A stretch of 64,000 nucleotides of DNA from Cohnella caldifontis (GTDB lineage Bacteria > Bacillota > Bacilli > Paenibacillales > Paenibacillaceae): NCBI RefSeq assembly GCF_029360585.1, contig NZ_JAQZSJ010000003.1, forward strand, positions 1-64,000, read 5' to 3'. Below the pieces are notes generated by a model that was given only the letters and a program-made list of their open reading frames with translations, ran no database searches and had not been told where the DNA came from. Below, piece by piece: positions 1 through 7,530 of the stretch. The position numbers were made by a program, and so were the translations under genes. The first letter of the stretch is position 1. Each line of letters opens with the position of its first letter.

Positions 1-2
1 CG

Positions 3-44
3 GCTTATCTCTTCGCGATGAGGGCGTATAAAAAGCGGGCATGA
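3..44 (+). CDS. Possible C-terminal end of an upstream gene (partial)
   Basis: The first bases read in frame 3 as AYLFAMRAYKKRA followed by a TGA at 42-44. A hydrophobic stretch followed by a basic tail is typical of the last membrane helix of a permease, and a hairpin follows about 45 bases later. The fragment is far too short to identify, and the reading could be chance. Confidence 0.25.
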   Translation, partial: AYLFAMRAYKKRA

Positions 45-90
45 AAAACAGACATCATATGATTACGTCAACGATAACGATATTCGTCAA

Positions 91-114
91 AAAGCCGCGA
101 TGTTTTCGCGGCTT
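91..114 (+). terminator. Stem-loop, probable terminator
   Basis: AAAGCCGCGA and TCGCGGCTTT form a 10-bp stem with a 4-base loop. The stem carries A and T tails at its base, so it could stop transcription in either direction. It lies between the possible upstream gene end and the convergent WYL regulator. Confidence 0.55.
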
Positions 115-214
115 TGCCCTTTGTCGGGGATCCGGCAGGGGAGCGGCTAGTTGCGGCTTGCGCTGGATTCCATCGCCTTTTGCGTTCCGATATACGGTTC
201 CGATTCTTGGTCCA

Positions 215-1180
215 TTACTTGCTCCCCCAAACATCCACTCTCTCCCGTAATCCTTCTACGATTTCTTTCGGGATCTCCCTGACCTTGATATTTCCGCCCA
301 AGAAAAGCAGCCAATTGGTCATTTCGGCCAATTCATCCGGATGACGAACGTGGATGAAAGTCTTTAAAATAGCCGTCGTTTGAAAAGGATTCGTGTATGA
401 AATCGTGATTTTTAATGGATGGTACTTTTTGAACTGGGCAATCGCCTTGGGACCCAGTTCGAGGATGAGGTTGACGGCTTCTTCCTGCTTGCTTAGTTGT
501 TCCGCAATCTTCATCTTGCTGATTCTTTTTTTCTCCGGATATGGTTTGACATCGGTTAGATTGTCGACGGGAATAATCCGCCTCTTTTCCTCCTCCAGGT
601 CGAAGCCTTCGATTTGCCAAGAGCTTTTTTCGCGATATAGGTGCATGAGATAGATGGAATAAGACCTGATTTCCCTTCCTTCTTCGACGGAAACCGCTAA
701 GTATCTGTCCTTCAGAAGGATTTGGATGAGTTGCTCCAGCATCGGATGGGGCAGGTCCGATAGATCAAGCAGGTCGGGATTGTGGGGGTTGGTACCCTCG
801 AAAAGCAAGATTTGATTTAACAGGACCAGGTCGTCTTGCTGGGTTTCGGAGATGAGGCCGAGCAATTTTTCCGCTAAAGAGTGGCGGCTCTTGAGATAGG
901 GGAGTTGTAAATTTCGCGTGGCCATGAAGGCGATGAAAAGAGCTTTAATCTCATTATCGGTAAAACGGACAGTGGGCAGGACGGAGTTGTTCATCACGAA
1001 ATAGCCCCCGTCCCTCCCGACTTCGGCGACCAGAGGCATGCCCATCGCTTCGATTTCCCTGATATCGCGAATCGCCGTGGAACGGGAGACGTTAAACTCC
1101 TGCATGATTTCCGAAATGGTAAAATGGGCGCGGTTGTTGATGTACCGCATGATGACGTTGATCCGCTCTACTTTTTTCAT
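215..1180 (-). CDS. WYL-domain (YafY/DeoR-like) transcriptional regulator
   Basis: Residues 1-55 form a winged helix-turn-helix of the HTH_11 type (STAIRDIREIEAMGMPL, then EVGRDGGYFV). The middle, about 140-225, matches a WYL ligand-sensing domain (YLMHLYREKSSWQIEGFD) and is followed by the usual C-terminal extension, giving 321 aa, a normal family length. It is divergent from the small membrane gene at 1269, and a 58-bp block repeated before the gene at 1813 lies in the divergent gap. This suggests it controls both small transcription units and perhaps itself. The ligand is unknown. Such regulators usually repress and are released or activated by a small molecule bound at the WYL domain. Confidence 0.85.
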   Translation of the reverse strand: MKKVERINVIMRYINNRAHFTISEIMQEFNVSRSTAIRDIREIEAMGMPLVAEVGRDGGYFVMNNSVLPTVRFTDNEIKALFIAFMATRNLQLPYLKSRHSLAEKLLGLISETQQDDLVLLNQILLFEGTNPHNPDLLDLSDLPHPMLEQLIQILLKDRYLAVSVEEGREIRSYSIYLMHLYREKSSWQIEGFDLEEEKRRIIPVDNLTDVKPYPEKKRISKMKIAEQLSKQEEAVNLILELGPKAIAQFKKYHPLKITISYTNPFQTTAILKTFIHVRHPDELAEMTNWLLFLGGNIKVREIPKEIVEGLRERVDVWGSK

Positions 1181-1195
1181 CGGGACCTCTAAACA

Positions 1196-1253
1196 GTATC
1201 ATTTTTTGACATGATTTATCGTTATTATAAACCCATCAAGCGGAAAAACAAAT
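1196..1253 (+). promoter_or_regulatory. Promoter/operator block 1 (duplicated at 1724-1780)
   Basis: This 58-bp block runs from GTATCA through TTGACATGATTTA and AAACCCATCAAGCGGAAAA. It recurs almost unchanged at 1724-1780. TTGACA at 1206-1211 resembles a -35 box, but the following TATTATAAA is closer than the usual 17 bp, so exact -35/-10 assignment is uncertain. ATCA...TGAT around TTGACA forms an imperfect dyad suitable for a regulator. The likely binder is the divergent WYL protein. Confidence 0.6.
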
Positions 1254-1268
1254 GATGGAGGAATGGAA

Positions 1269-1691
1269 ATGAGTACGATTGTCGGAAATGAAAAGATCGC
1301 GAAGGTAGAATCCCGCCCGACTGGAAGGATGGCCGCTTATTGGACCGTCACCCTGTTTCTCGCATTCTCTCTGGCATTAAGCGGGATCGGGCAATTGATG
1401 CGATATGGGGGCAATGTCGATTTAGTGACCGATATCGGTTTCCCGTTGTATGTCACGAACATTCTCGGAACTTGGAAATTGCTTGGAATCATTGCGATCG
1501 TAATGCCGGGTTTTCCCCGTCTTAAGGAATGGGCCTATAGCGGTATCTTTTTCCTCATGACGGGTGCGGCCTTATCCCATGGGTTCGCTCATGATTACGG
1601 CGAGTATGGATTCCATGTGATTCTTCCGCTTTTCTATGCCGCGCTTGGCATCGCCTCCTGGGCGCTGCGTCCGAAAAGCCGCAGACTTTAG
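1269..1691 (+). CDS. DoxX-like small integral membrane protein
   Basis: A protein of 140 aa with four hydrophobic segments (about residues 20-42, 53-78, 85-105, 112-132) and a short basic tail. The GIGQLMRY and WKLLGIIAIVMPGFPRLKEWAY segments and the helix spacing resemble the DoxX-like family, whose members sit in the cytoplasmic membrane and often accompany redox or detoxification genes. The start at 1269 is preferred because GGAGG at 1257-1261 lies 7 bp upstream; the in-frame ATG at 1263 would be too close. It is the first gene behind promoter block 1. Function beyond membrane location is not shown by the sequence. Confidence 0.7.
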   Translation: MSTIVGNEKIAKVESRPTGRMAAYWTVTLFLAFSLALSGIGQLMRYGGNVDLVTDIGFPLYVTNILGTWKLLGIIAIVMPGFPRLKEWAYSGIFFLMTGAALSHGFAHDYGEYGFHVILPLFYAALGIASWALRPKSRRL

Positions 1692-1723
1692 CGGATCGTG
1701 ATTTTTTATCGGCCCTATAAAAA

Positions 1724-1780
1724 GTATCACGTTTTGACATGATTTAAGGTTATGATAAACCCATCAAGCGGAAAACAAAT
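1724..1780 (+). promoter_or_regulatory. Promoter/operator block 2 (copy of 1196-1253)
   Basis: Shares GTATCA, TTTTGACATGATTTA, GTTAT.ATAAACCCATCAA and GCGGAAAA with block 1, and differs at only a handful of positions and by one base in length. It precedes the GyrI-like gene at 1813, making that gene a separate but co-regulated unit. Confidence 0.6.
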
Positions 1781-1812
1781 CAACCGAACCATTCATAAAA
1801 AGGAGAGCTGAA

Positions 1813-2295
1813 ATGATGGCAACGTATACCTTCGAGGAAAAAGACGGCTTTATCGTTCTTGGTATTGGAACGGAGCTGAAGAGCGATTACACGGATTATG
1901 CCGGCATGAACAAGGAGAAGGAAAACTTTTGGCGGGCAGTGGAGCAGGATGGAAGGCTTGACGCTTTAAAGGCTATCGCCGCGAACGACTATATCTTCGC
2001 CGTAAGCGAAGCGGTAAATCACAAGATGATGTATTATGCCGGCGTCATGACCGATTCTTCGATACCGGAAGAACACAGAGTGATTCAATTCCCTAAGGGA
2101 CAATACCTCGTCGTGAAAGGCGAAGGGAAATCGGCTGATGAGTTGAGCAGCATGCTGACCGGCATTGCCTTCGGTCAAGTTTTGCCGGCAGCCGATGATT
2201 ACGCCTATGTCGGCGGGCCCAATGCAACGGTTGAGATGGGGCAGAGAGACGGCTTCGTCTATGGGGAAATGTGGGTTCCGGTTGTGAAGAAGTAA
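1813..2295 (+). CDS. GyrI-like / effector-binding domain protein
   Basis: A stand-alone 160-aa protein resembling the GyrI-like small-molecule-binding fold (the C-terminal domain of AraC/BmrR-type regulators): alternating beta segments (HRVIQFPKGQYLVVKGEG), a helix DELSSMLTGIAFGQVLP and a final YGEMWVPVV strand with the typical aromatic/acidic end. No DNA-binding domain is present, so it probably binds or sequesters a hydrophobic ligand. AGGAGAG 5-10 bp upstream fits either of two consecutive ATG codons (1813 or 1816). It is followed 21 bp later by an unidentified gene, probably in the same transcript. Confidence 0.65.
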   Translation: MMATYTFEEKDGFIVLGIGTELKSDYTDYAGMNKEKENFWRAVEQDGRLDALKAIAANDYIFAVSEAVNHKMMYYAGVMTDSSIPEEHRVIQFPKGQYLVVKGEGKSADELSSMLTGIAFGQVLPAADDYAYVGGPNATVEMGQRDGFVYGEMWVPVVKK

Positions 2296-2316
2296 ACGAG
2301 ATCGGGAGGGATGAGG

Positions 2317-2784
2317 ATGTCTGCTATCGTCGATTTTAAAAACGTATCTACGGTCGGCCTGGAGTCTTCGCCAGTAGCGGAAGCGCTAGCCGGGATGCGT
2401 GCGAATGAAGCCCGATACTTCATGAACAAATACGATCATGAATTTACGGTCGTACCAGCCAGCGAAAGCCGGGAGACCCTGGATTATGTGAACCGGGTTT
2501 TGAAAGAAGAACGCGGGATTGAGTTTGCGGCCAAACCCTTAGAAACTTCGCGTTTTCAAGTGGAAAATATCAAAATGGCTTACGTCTTCTATGAGGATGG
2601 TCTTGCGGTCAACGTCATGTATACGGTGGATGATCCTAAGAAGCGGGCCGTCGGATTCAAGCTATCCGAGGGGATGGAAGTACCTAAGGAGTTGGAAGAG
2701 AAGAAGTTCAAATTCGCCAAACAGAAGTCCAAACTGGCCGGGACGATTCGGGGTTCGTTCTTCGTCATTAAAGGAGAATATTGA
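2317..2784 (+). CDS. Hypothetical protein
   Basis: A soluble 155-aa protein that I do not recognise. It begins MSAIVDFKNV, is rich in Lys and Glu, and ends in a lysine-rich helix and IRGSFFVIKGEY. It has no signal peptide, membrane segment or Cys. GGGAGG at 2304-2309 sits 7 bp before the ATG at 2317, so this start is preferred over the ATG at 2311. It follows the GyrI-like gene closely and precedes a terminator, so it is the last gene of the unit driven by block 2. A role linked to the GyrI-like protein is inference from position only. Confidence 0.6.
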   Translation: MSAIVDFKNVSTVGLESSPVAEALAGMRANEARYFMNKYDHEFTVVPASESRETLDYVNRVLKEERGIEFAAKPLETSRFQVENIKMAYVFYEDGLAVNVMYTVDDPKKRAVGFKLSEGMEVPKELEEKKFKFAKQKSKLAGTIRGSFFVIKGEY

Positions 2785-2822
2785 AGCAATCAACGCCCCT
2801 TAGGATGGATCGGCTAAAGCAA

Positions 2823-2849
2823 GGCACCCGTTTGGGTGTCTTTTATTTT
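2823..2849 (+). terminator. Rho-independent terminator
   Basis: GGCACCC, loop GTTT, GGGTGTC, then a T-rich run. It ends the unit that begins at 1813. Confidence 0.85.
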
Positions 2850-3071
2850 GCGGTAAAAAAACTTGCGATTATATTTTATCCGGAGTAAAACCGGCGAGTG
2901 ATTTCGCATTCTCCAAGGGTCGAGTACGACCGTGCCGTACATTCCTTGATTTTCTTCAAGACAAGAGGGTATCGTATGATTGCGGCAATTGTTGATTTCC
3001 AAAAGCCGGACTTTCCTATTCGCAAAAGACCGAAGCGGTCTGGAAGCTGATCGAAGAAAGAAGGAGATACT

Positions 3072-3623
3072 ATAGATAAACGAGAACGAGTAGAAAAAGT
3101 TTTATTATATGGTGTTTTCATCTGTTACGCACTTTTGTTAATTAAAATATTTTTCTTATCGAGAGTTTCGATTTTGGAGTTGTTTAATAGCCAAAGGGCT
3201 ATAAATAGGTCATTTAATCTCATCCCTTTTCATAGCATAAGTGAATACATTTCGGGCAACACGGCTAACTTAAAAAGATTCGCTTCTGCTAATGTGGTTG
3301 GGAATATACTTGTTTTCATTCCCCTTGGCGTATATTTGTCATTATTTAAGAGTAAGAGTAGATCAATGATGAATCTATTGTTTTTGTTTATGGTGAGTTT
3401 ATTTATTGAAATTATTCAGGGGCTGTTAGGCATTGGGGCAGCGGATATTGATGATATCATCCTAAATGCTTTAGGTGGATGGATAGGTATTTTAGTGTAT
3501 AAGTCTTTACTGTTCATATTACGAGATGTGAAAAGAGTACAAACTGCAATCGCAGGATTATCTGTGCTTATAGGATTACCTGTCATCTATTATTACTTGT
3601 TCATGATAAAAATGAGATTCTGA
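3072..3623 (+). CDS. VanZ-like membrane protein with apparent ATA start
   Basis: VanZ-family hallmarks are clear: LIPFHSISEYI, NVVGNILVFIPLGVYL, EIIQGLLGIGAADIDDIILN and LGGWIGILVYK, with four to five membrane helices. VanZ homologues are membrane proteins linked to glycopeptide tolerance, but most are of unknown role. The first conventional start in frame, TTG at 3135, would cut into the first helix and has no ribosome site. The frame stays open from 3051, and AAGGAG at 3060-3065 lies 6 bp before ATA at 3072, which gives an N-terminus (M)DKRERVEKVLLYG of normal family type. Either an ATA start is used or the start codon has mutated. The gene is strikingly AT-rich against its neighbours, suggesting transfer. 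Confidence 0.7.
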   Translation: MDKRERVEKVLLYGVFICYALLLIKIFFLSRVSILELFNSQRAINRSFNLIPFHSISEYISGNTANLKRFASANVVGNILVFIPLGVYLSLFKSKSRSMMNLLFLFMVSLFIEIIQGLLGIGAADIDDIILNALGGWIGILVYKSLLFILRDVKRVQTAIAGLSVLIGLPVIYYYLFMIKMRF

Positions 3624-3749
3624 TTATCGATATTGGCGCCTGCAGGATATGGAAAAACAACATTGGTGAGCAGGTGGGCGGCCAATTGCGACAAAGCCTG
3701 TCGTTTGGTCGGAAATAAGTCTGGGTTTCATCAGCAGGGGGGTCTTTGA
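3624..3749 (+). pseudogene. Remnant of a P-loop ATPase, MalT/LuxR type
   Basis: The frame reads LSILAPAGYGKTTLVSRWAA followed by NCDKACRL and a stop at 3747. This matches the Walker A region of MalT-like LuxR-family regulators (consensus near ISAPAGFGKTTL) and nothing else of that roughly 900-residue family is present on either side. It has no start codon and abuts the vanZ-like stop. It is most likely a relic left by a deletion. Confidence 0.6.
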
Positions 3750-3770
3750 CCTTACCCTGCTTTTTGTTTT
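3733..3770 (+). terminator. Rho-independent terminator
   Basis: AGCAGGG and CCCTGCT form a 7-bp stem around a 15-base loop, followed by TTTTTGTTTT. It serves plus-strand transcripts from the vanZ-like region and faces the end of marR. Confidence 0.75.
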
Positions 3771-3788
3771 GCCGGCGTTCCCCATCGG

Positions 3789-4289
3789 TTACGGCGTACG
3801 CTCATTTTCCTTCTTCAGTTTGTTCATCTCAGCTAGTGTCATCTCATTGCATTGCTTGATAAAGCCAAGAATCAACTGCAGTTCCTGATCGGTATATTGC
3901 GAGAGGATCCGAAGCGTCGATTGCATGACGGATTGGAACAGGGGCGAAATTTGGGCCGAGCTCTCCGGCACGGGCTTGACGACTACGCGTCTTCGATCGT
4001 TCGGGTCCTTATCCCTAACGACGTACCCTGCTTGTTCCAACCGATCGATGACACTCGTAACGGCCCCGGTTGTAAGGCCGGTTAGTTGCGCCAATTGTCC
4101 GGCCGTTACGGGGCCTGTGCGATTTAAGTAATCCAGGCATTTGTGATCGGTGGCATTCAGCCCTAAATGTTCGGAAATGAATTGGTGAAACATGACGGCG
4201 CGCGCGCTGTTTTGACGCAGTTCATGCAGTACATTTTGCTGCAATGCAGAAAGTTCGGCGGAAGGAAAAACATCCCTTGACATTCCCAT
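3789..4289 (-). CDS. MarR-family transcriptional regulator
   Basis: A 166-aa protein with a full MarR winged helix: a recognition region TAGQLAQLTGLTTGAVTSVI (about 75-95) and the wing DPNDRRRVVV. MarR proteins are dimers that bind short palindromes and usually respond to phenolic or oxidative ligands. It is divergent from the SnoaL-like gene at 4437, and the shared gap contains a palindrome (4312-4329) that probably is its operator. AGGTATGGG precedes the start. Confidence 0.88.
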   Translation of the reverse strand: MGMSRDVFPSAELSALQQNVLHELRQNSARAVMFHQFISEHLGLNATDHKCLDYLNRTGPVTAGQLAQLTGLTTGAVTSVIDRLEQAGYVVRDKDPNDRRRVVVKPVPESSAQISPLFQSVMQSTLRILSQYTDQELQLILGFIKQCNEMTLAEMNKLKKENERTP

Positions 4290-4311
4290 ACCTCCACGTT
4301 AACATAAAAGT

Positions 4312-4329
4312 ATCTTAATGAATCAAGAT
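4312..4329. promoter_or_regulatory. Probable MarR operator
   Basis: ATCTTAAT and ATCAAGAT form an 18-bp near-palindrome (one mismatch per arm) in the marR/SnoaL-like divergent gap. Further ATCAAG and TTAAGAT half-sites occur at about 4339 and 4357. Confidence 0.5.
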
Positions 4330-4436
4330 AATAAATAAATCAAGAAAATTTATGGATTAAGATTTTGTTGCCCCGAGTATAACACAAGTAATTAGATTGG
4401 CCAAACAATTCGATCGTGAAAAAGGAGAGGGTCAAC

Positions 4437-4880
4437 ATGGAGACCAAGCATGCTCAGGATATTCAAGAGATCGAGGCGCTATTTCGGAATTTGAAATTCG
4501 CATGGGACAGCGGGGATGGAACCGCCTATGGTACTTGTTTTACGGAAGATGCCGACTATGTGACGTTTCAGGGAGAACATTTGCAGGGGAGAAAAGCGAT
4601 AGCCGAAACCCATCAAGAACTGTGGAACGGTGTATTGAGAGGGTCGACGCTGGAGGGGGAGATCAAAAAAATCCGTTTCATTTCGCCGGAGACGGCGATC
4701 TTTCATGGACTCGGAGCCGTCAAATTAAGGTGGCAAAAAAGCGCCCCGAGCAAAAGGGACTCCATCAATACCAACATCGTCGTGAAACAGAATGGCAGAT
4801 GGGTGATCGCAGCGTTTCAGAACGGCAGGATCTCCGGACCGAACCTGATGCAAAAAATATTCATGAAGCTAAGCAAATAG
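4437..4880 (+). CDS. SnoaL/SgcJ-like (NTF2 fold) protein
   Basis: A small cytosolic 147-aa protein with the NTF2-like cone fold seen in SgcJ/EcaC and SnoaL-like proteins: an N-terminal helix (QDIQEIEALFRNLKFAWDSGD), FTEDADYVTFQGEHLQGRKAI, and C-terminal strands ending VVKQNGRWVIAAFQNGR. The family includes small-molecule isomerases and many proteins of unknown ligand. AAGGAGAGG ends about 6 bp before ATG 4437, which is preferred to an in-frame GTG at 4416. It is divergent from marR and probably repressed by it. Confidence 0.8.
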   Translation: METKHAQDIQEIEALFRNLKFAWDSGDGTAYGTCFTEDADYVTFQGEHLQGRKAIAETHQELWNGVLRGSTLEGEIKKIRFISPETAIFHGLGAVKLRWQKSAPSKRDSINTNIVVKQNGRWVIAAFQNGRISGPNLMQKIFMKLSK

Positions 4881-4938
4881 CGAAAACCGTCGGGGTAAGG
4901 GATACCGACCGGCATATCCTGGATGGATGATCGTTCCG

Positions 4939-4965
4939 CCCCTTCCGCCCTCATGGCGGAGGGGG
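4939..4965 (+). terminator. Stem-loop terminator
   Basis: CCCCTTCCGCC and GGCGGAGGGGG form an 11-bp stem (one G-T pair) with a 5-base loop, followed by TATTT. It separates the SnoaL-like gene from the convergent HD-GYP gene. Confidence 0.65.
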
Positions 4966-5078
4966 TATTTGCCTTCCGTTCGCAAAATACCGAATGATGG
5001 TCCGGAGGATTCTCCAAGCTCCATGAAGAATGTCTAGCAGGAATACCATTCCATTGCAGAGCCCCTTATCAATTGCCG

Positions 5079-6548
5079 TTACAGGTTAGCGTGAAGATCC
5101 GAATCGCCAAGGAGGCGAGAAAGAGGGGGTTCCGCGGACTGCAGAACGACAAATTCGCCTCTATCGCAAAGCCGCACGAAGGCGGAAACGCATTCGGGAT
5201 CGAAGTGGGTGCCGCTTCCCTCGACGATCACTTGCATGGCGCGTTCATGCGGCCAGGGCTCGCGGTAGGATCTCCGCGAGGTCAACGCGTCGTATACGTC
5301 CGCGATGGCCAGGATTCTGGCCAGCAGGGAAATCTCCGTTCCTTTCAGCTTGTCCGGATATCCCGTCCCGTCCCATTTTTCGTGATGATGCCGGATCACG
5401 GACAACTCTTCGGTCATGAAGCCGGTATATTTGCACATTTCGTAACCGATCGCGGGATGCTGCTCGATCACGACTCTCTCTTCCGCGGTTAACTTTCCCG
5501 GTTTGTTGAGGATCTCGCCGGGAACCCGTATTTTCCCGACGTCGTGAATGAGACCTCCCCGAGTCAGGGCTCGCAATCGCTCCGGATCGAGATTCATGGC
5601 CGTAGCCAGCTGCAATCCGTACATGGCTACGCGGTAATTGTGACCTGCCGTGTATTCGTCTTTGGTTTCCGTCGCGGCGATCAGATTTCGCATGCTGCTG
5701 GAGATGCCGATCCGGAGCGAGCCCAACGGTTGATAGGGAATCGCTTGCCGTGAGGTTTCGGTTATGGATAGGTTGGACCGATACTGGGCGATGATCCCGT
5801 ACAACAGCATCAGGGCCGACACCGCGAGGATGAAATGATACAGCCACCAAGCCAATGTCCACATCATGGTCGTCACCATGACGCATTCCGTTATGGCTAG
5901 CAGAACGGAGCCGAATACGATAGCGGCATGCAACGGAAATTTGACTAACCGATATTGCTGATAATATCTCCCCGCCGCCCAAAGATACAGAAAGACCGTG
6001 AGAACCGCCATCACGATATTCAACGGCTCGAGATCGATGGGAATGAATTCGGAGATGCCGGGATCGAGAAGAGCCGCGATATTCATCAAGACGATAACGG
6101 TTACCCAACCGACGACGATGCTTCTCCGATGCTTCGAGACATAACGGATCAAGGGGTTGTCCGATGACAAGGTCGAAAGGAAAATCCACATCGCGCACGT
6201 CGTCATCGCGATTTGGGAAGCGACGCCCGCCAAATGGTATTGATCCGCGATAATGAACCCAGGAGTCGAAAGTCCGTGGATCAGAAAGAACCCGTTCAAG
6301 GATAAGATAGCCAATGCCAGCATGAGCACATTCATGTCCCGAAGCCGAATCCCCGTCCAGCCAACGGCAACGGCACTAACGGCGAGCGCCAAAAGCGTCG
6401 GCGTAATCACGTAAAAGTGGAACCGGGGGAGACTCCACAGGGTACTGTGTCCAGGGAACGTTAGCAGGTACTCGTAGCCAAGAAGAAGAACGACAGCCGT
6501 TATCGATATGGCGGCGACTAAAGCGCGAGGCGAACGTGGCATCGTCAT
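5079..6548 (-). CDS. Membrane-anchored HD-GYP c-di-GMP phosphodiesterase
   Basis: A protein of 489 aa. Residues 1-265 contain about seven to eight membrane helices, a MASE-like sensory module of unknown ligand. Residues about 280-470 form an HD-GYP domain with HDVGKI, the following HHHEKWDGTGYPD (the GYP motif) and a DVYDALTSRRSY segment, so the metal ligands appear intact. The family hydrolyses cyclic di-GMP to GMP on the cytoplasmic face. GGGAGG lies 5 bp before the ATG. It stands alone between two plus-strand units. Together with the GGDEF/EAL protein at 55138 it shows that c-di-GMP signalling is used. Confidence 0.9.
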   Translation of the reverse strand: MTMPRSPRALVAAISITAVVLLLGYEYLLTFPGHSTLWSLPRFHFYVITPTLLALAVSAVAVGWTGIRLRDMNVLMLALAILSLNGFFLIHGLSTPGFIIADQYHLAGVASQIAMTTCAMWIFLSTLSSDNPLIRYVSKHRRSIVVGWVTVIVLMNIAALLDPGISEFIPIDLEPLNIVMAVLTVFLYLWAAGRYYQQYRLVKFPLHAAIVFGSVLLAITECVMVTTMMWTLAWWLYHFILAVSALMLLYGIIAQYRSNLSITETSRQAIPYQPLGSLRIGISSSMRNLIAATETKDEYTAGHNYRVAMYGLQLATAMNLDPERLRALTRGGLIHDVGKIRVPGEILNKPGKLTAEERVVIEQHPAIGYEMCKYTGFMTEELSVIRHHHEKWDGTGYPDKLKGTEISLLARILAIADVYDALTSRRSYREPWPHERAMQVIVEGSGTHFDPECVSAFVRLCDRGEFVVLQSAEPPLSRLLGDSDLHANL

Positions 6549-6649
6549 CCCAGCCTCCCATAATCAGCTAGCATGGTACTCGAAAATTGAGGATTCGACA
6601 TCACGCATGTCGAATCCTGCTAATCATTGACGAAAAGGAAAATTTACCC

Positions 6650-6681
6650 TTGACCCGGTACCATAGTCCGGGGTTTATCAT
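6650..6681 (+). promoter_or_regulatory. MerR-type promoter with long spacer
   Basis: TTGACC (6650-6655) and TATCAT (6676-6681) are 20 bp apart (19 bp if TTATCA is used), the stretched spacing typical of MerR-activated promoters. The spacer carries an imperfect dyad, ACCCGGTAC and GTCCGGGGT, at 6653-6661 and 6666-6674. Confidence 0.75.
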
Positions 6682-6702
6682 CATGAAGGGAGGAGATGCG
6701 GG

Positions 6703-7125
6703 ATGGAGGATGGGCTCACGATCGGTCAAGTGGCCAAAGCGGCGCACGTCAACCCGGAAACCGTCAAATATTACGAAAAATGCGAGCTGCTGCAGAAGCC
6801 GGTCAGAAGCGATTCGGGGTACCGGTTGTATTCGAAGTCCGTTGTCGAAGACATCCGGCTGATCAAGAGAGCGCAAGAGATCGGATTCACGTTGAACGAA
6901 ATCAAGCAGCTTCTGGCGTTGATCAAGCAGGAGAGCTGCTTTCCGATGGAGGAGATGCAGGCGTTTGCGATGGCGAAGATCGCGGAAATCAACGTTAAGC
7001 TCGCCCGGCTCGCGAGCTTCAAATCGCTGCTGGAGCAAGCGGTCGAACGTCCTGCGTTTTCCGATCCTTCTCCCAAACCGAATTGCCCCGTGCTGAAAAA
7101 AATCAGGGAGGACGATGCGCCATGA
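6703..7125 (+). CDS. MerR-family metal(loid)-type regulator
   Basis: A 140-aa protein with a MerR DNA-binding head (LTIGQVAKAAHVNPETVKYYEKCELLQ, residues 5-31 region; RSDSGYRLYS) and a dimerisation helix. The length and pattern match mercury-type MerR: a Cys in KQESCFP near residue 86 and another in PNCPVLKK near 128. The third ligand Cys expected about ten residues before the last one is absent (the region reads AVERPAFSDPSP), so a classical three-Cys Hg site is unlikely. GGGAGGAG lies 7 bp before the ATG. It is first in a two-gene operon with the CXXC protein at 7122 and is probably autoregulated from 6650-6681. Confidence 0.85.
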   Translation: MEDGLTIGQVAKAAHVNPETVKYYEKCELLQKPVRSDSGYRLYSKSVVEDIRLIKRAQEIGFTLNEIKQLLALIKQESCFPMEEMQAFAMAKIAEINVKLARLASFKSLLEQAVERPAFSDPSPKPNCPVLKKIREDDAP

Positions 7126-7385
7126 GTATGATTGAAATTTTCAAAGACGGCAGCCCGCAAGCGGATGATCTCGAAGCCCGGGTCAGACAGCTGGCTTGCC
7201 CGCGATGCTCCATTCTCGTTTACGACGCCGGCAGTCCGGAATCCGAAGCGGCGCTGCAAGCCAAAGCGGCCGAATACGGAATCGATTCCTGGCCGGCGGT
7301 CACTTTGGACGGCAAGGCCGTGTCGCCGGAACAGCTCAAGAAAGGGGAAGTATCGGAAATCATCCGGAACTTGTTCCACAAATAG
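7122..7385 (+). CDS. Small thioredoxin/glutaredoxin-like CXXC protein
   Basis: An 87-aa protein with a thioredoxin-like beta-alpha-beta start (MSMIEIFKDG), an internal CPRC motif near residue 27 (LACPRCSILVYDAGS), a WPAVTLDGKAV cis-proline-like turn and a C-terminal helix. It is likely a cytosolic redox or metal-relay protein. Its ATG overlaps the merR stop (ATGA), so translation is coupled. The pairing suggests it reduces or binds whatever the MerR protein senses. It resembles arsenical or mercury resistance accessory proteins, but no reductase, MerA or efflux gene is adjacent in the operon. Confidence 0.7.
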   Translation: MSMIEIFKDGSPQADDLEARVRQLACPRCSILVYDAGSPESEAALQAKAAEYGIDSWPAVTLDGKAVSPEQLKKGEVSEIIRNLFHK

Positions 7386-7530
7386 CCGCTGCCGGGTTAA
7401 GCGAAACATACCCTGCAGGAGGGTTTTTCCGGAAAATCCGGAGAGCGGAGGCAAATGAAGCATTTGGTTTCCCACTTATGCGCCCCTTTACGTCATAATA
7501 GAAGGAAGAAGAACAAGGGAGCGGCATCAG

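Noticed and set aside
3000-3071. Small ORF fragments ending IEERRRYYR just before the VanZ-like gene
   Set aside because: Suggestive C-terminal-like reading but no start, ribosome site or family match; too short to annotate.
5245-6198. 317-aa frame inside the HD-GYP gene
   Set aside because: Same-strand alternative frame with Arg/His/Ser-rich composition; the HD-GYP reading has catalytic motifs.
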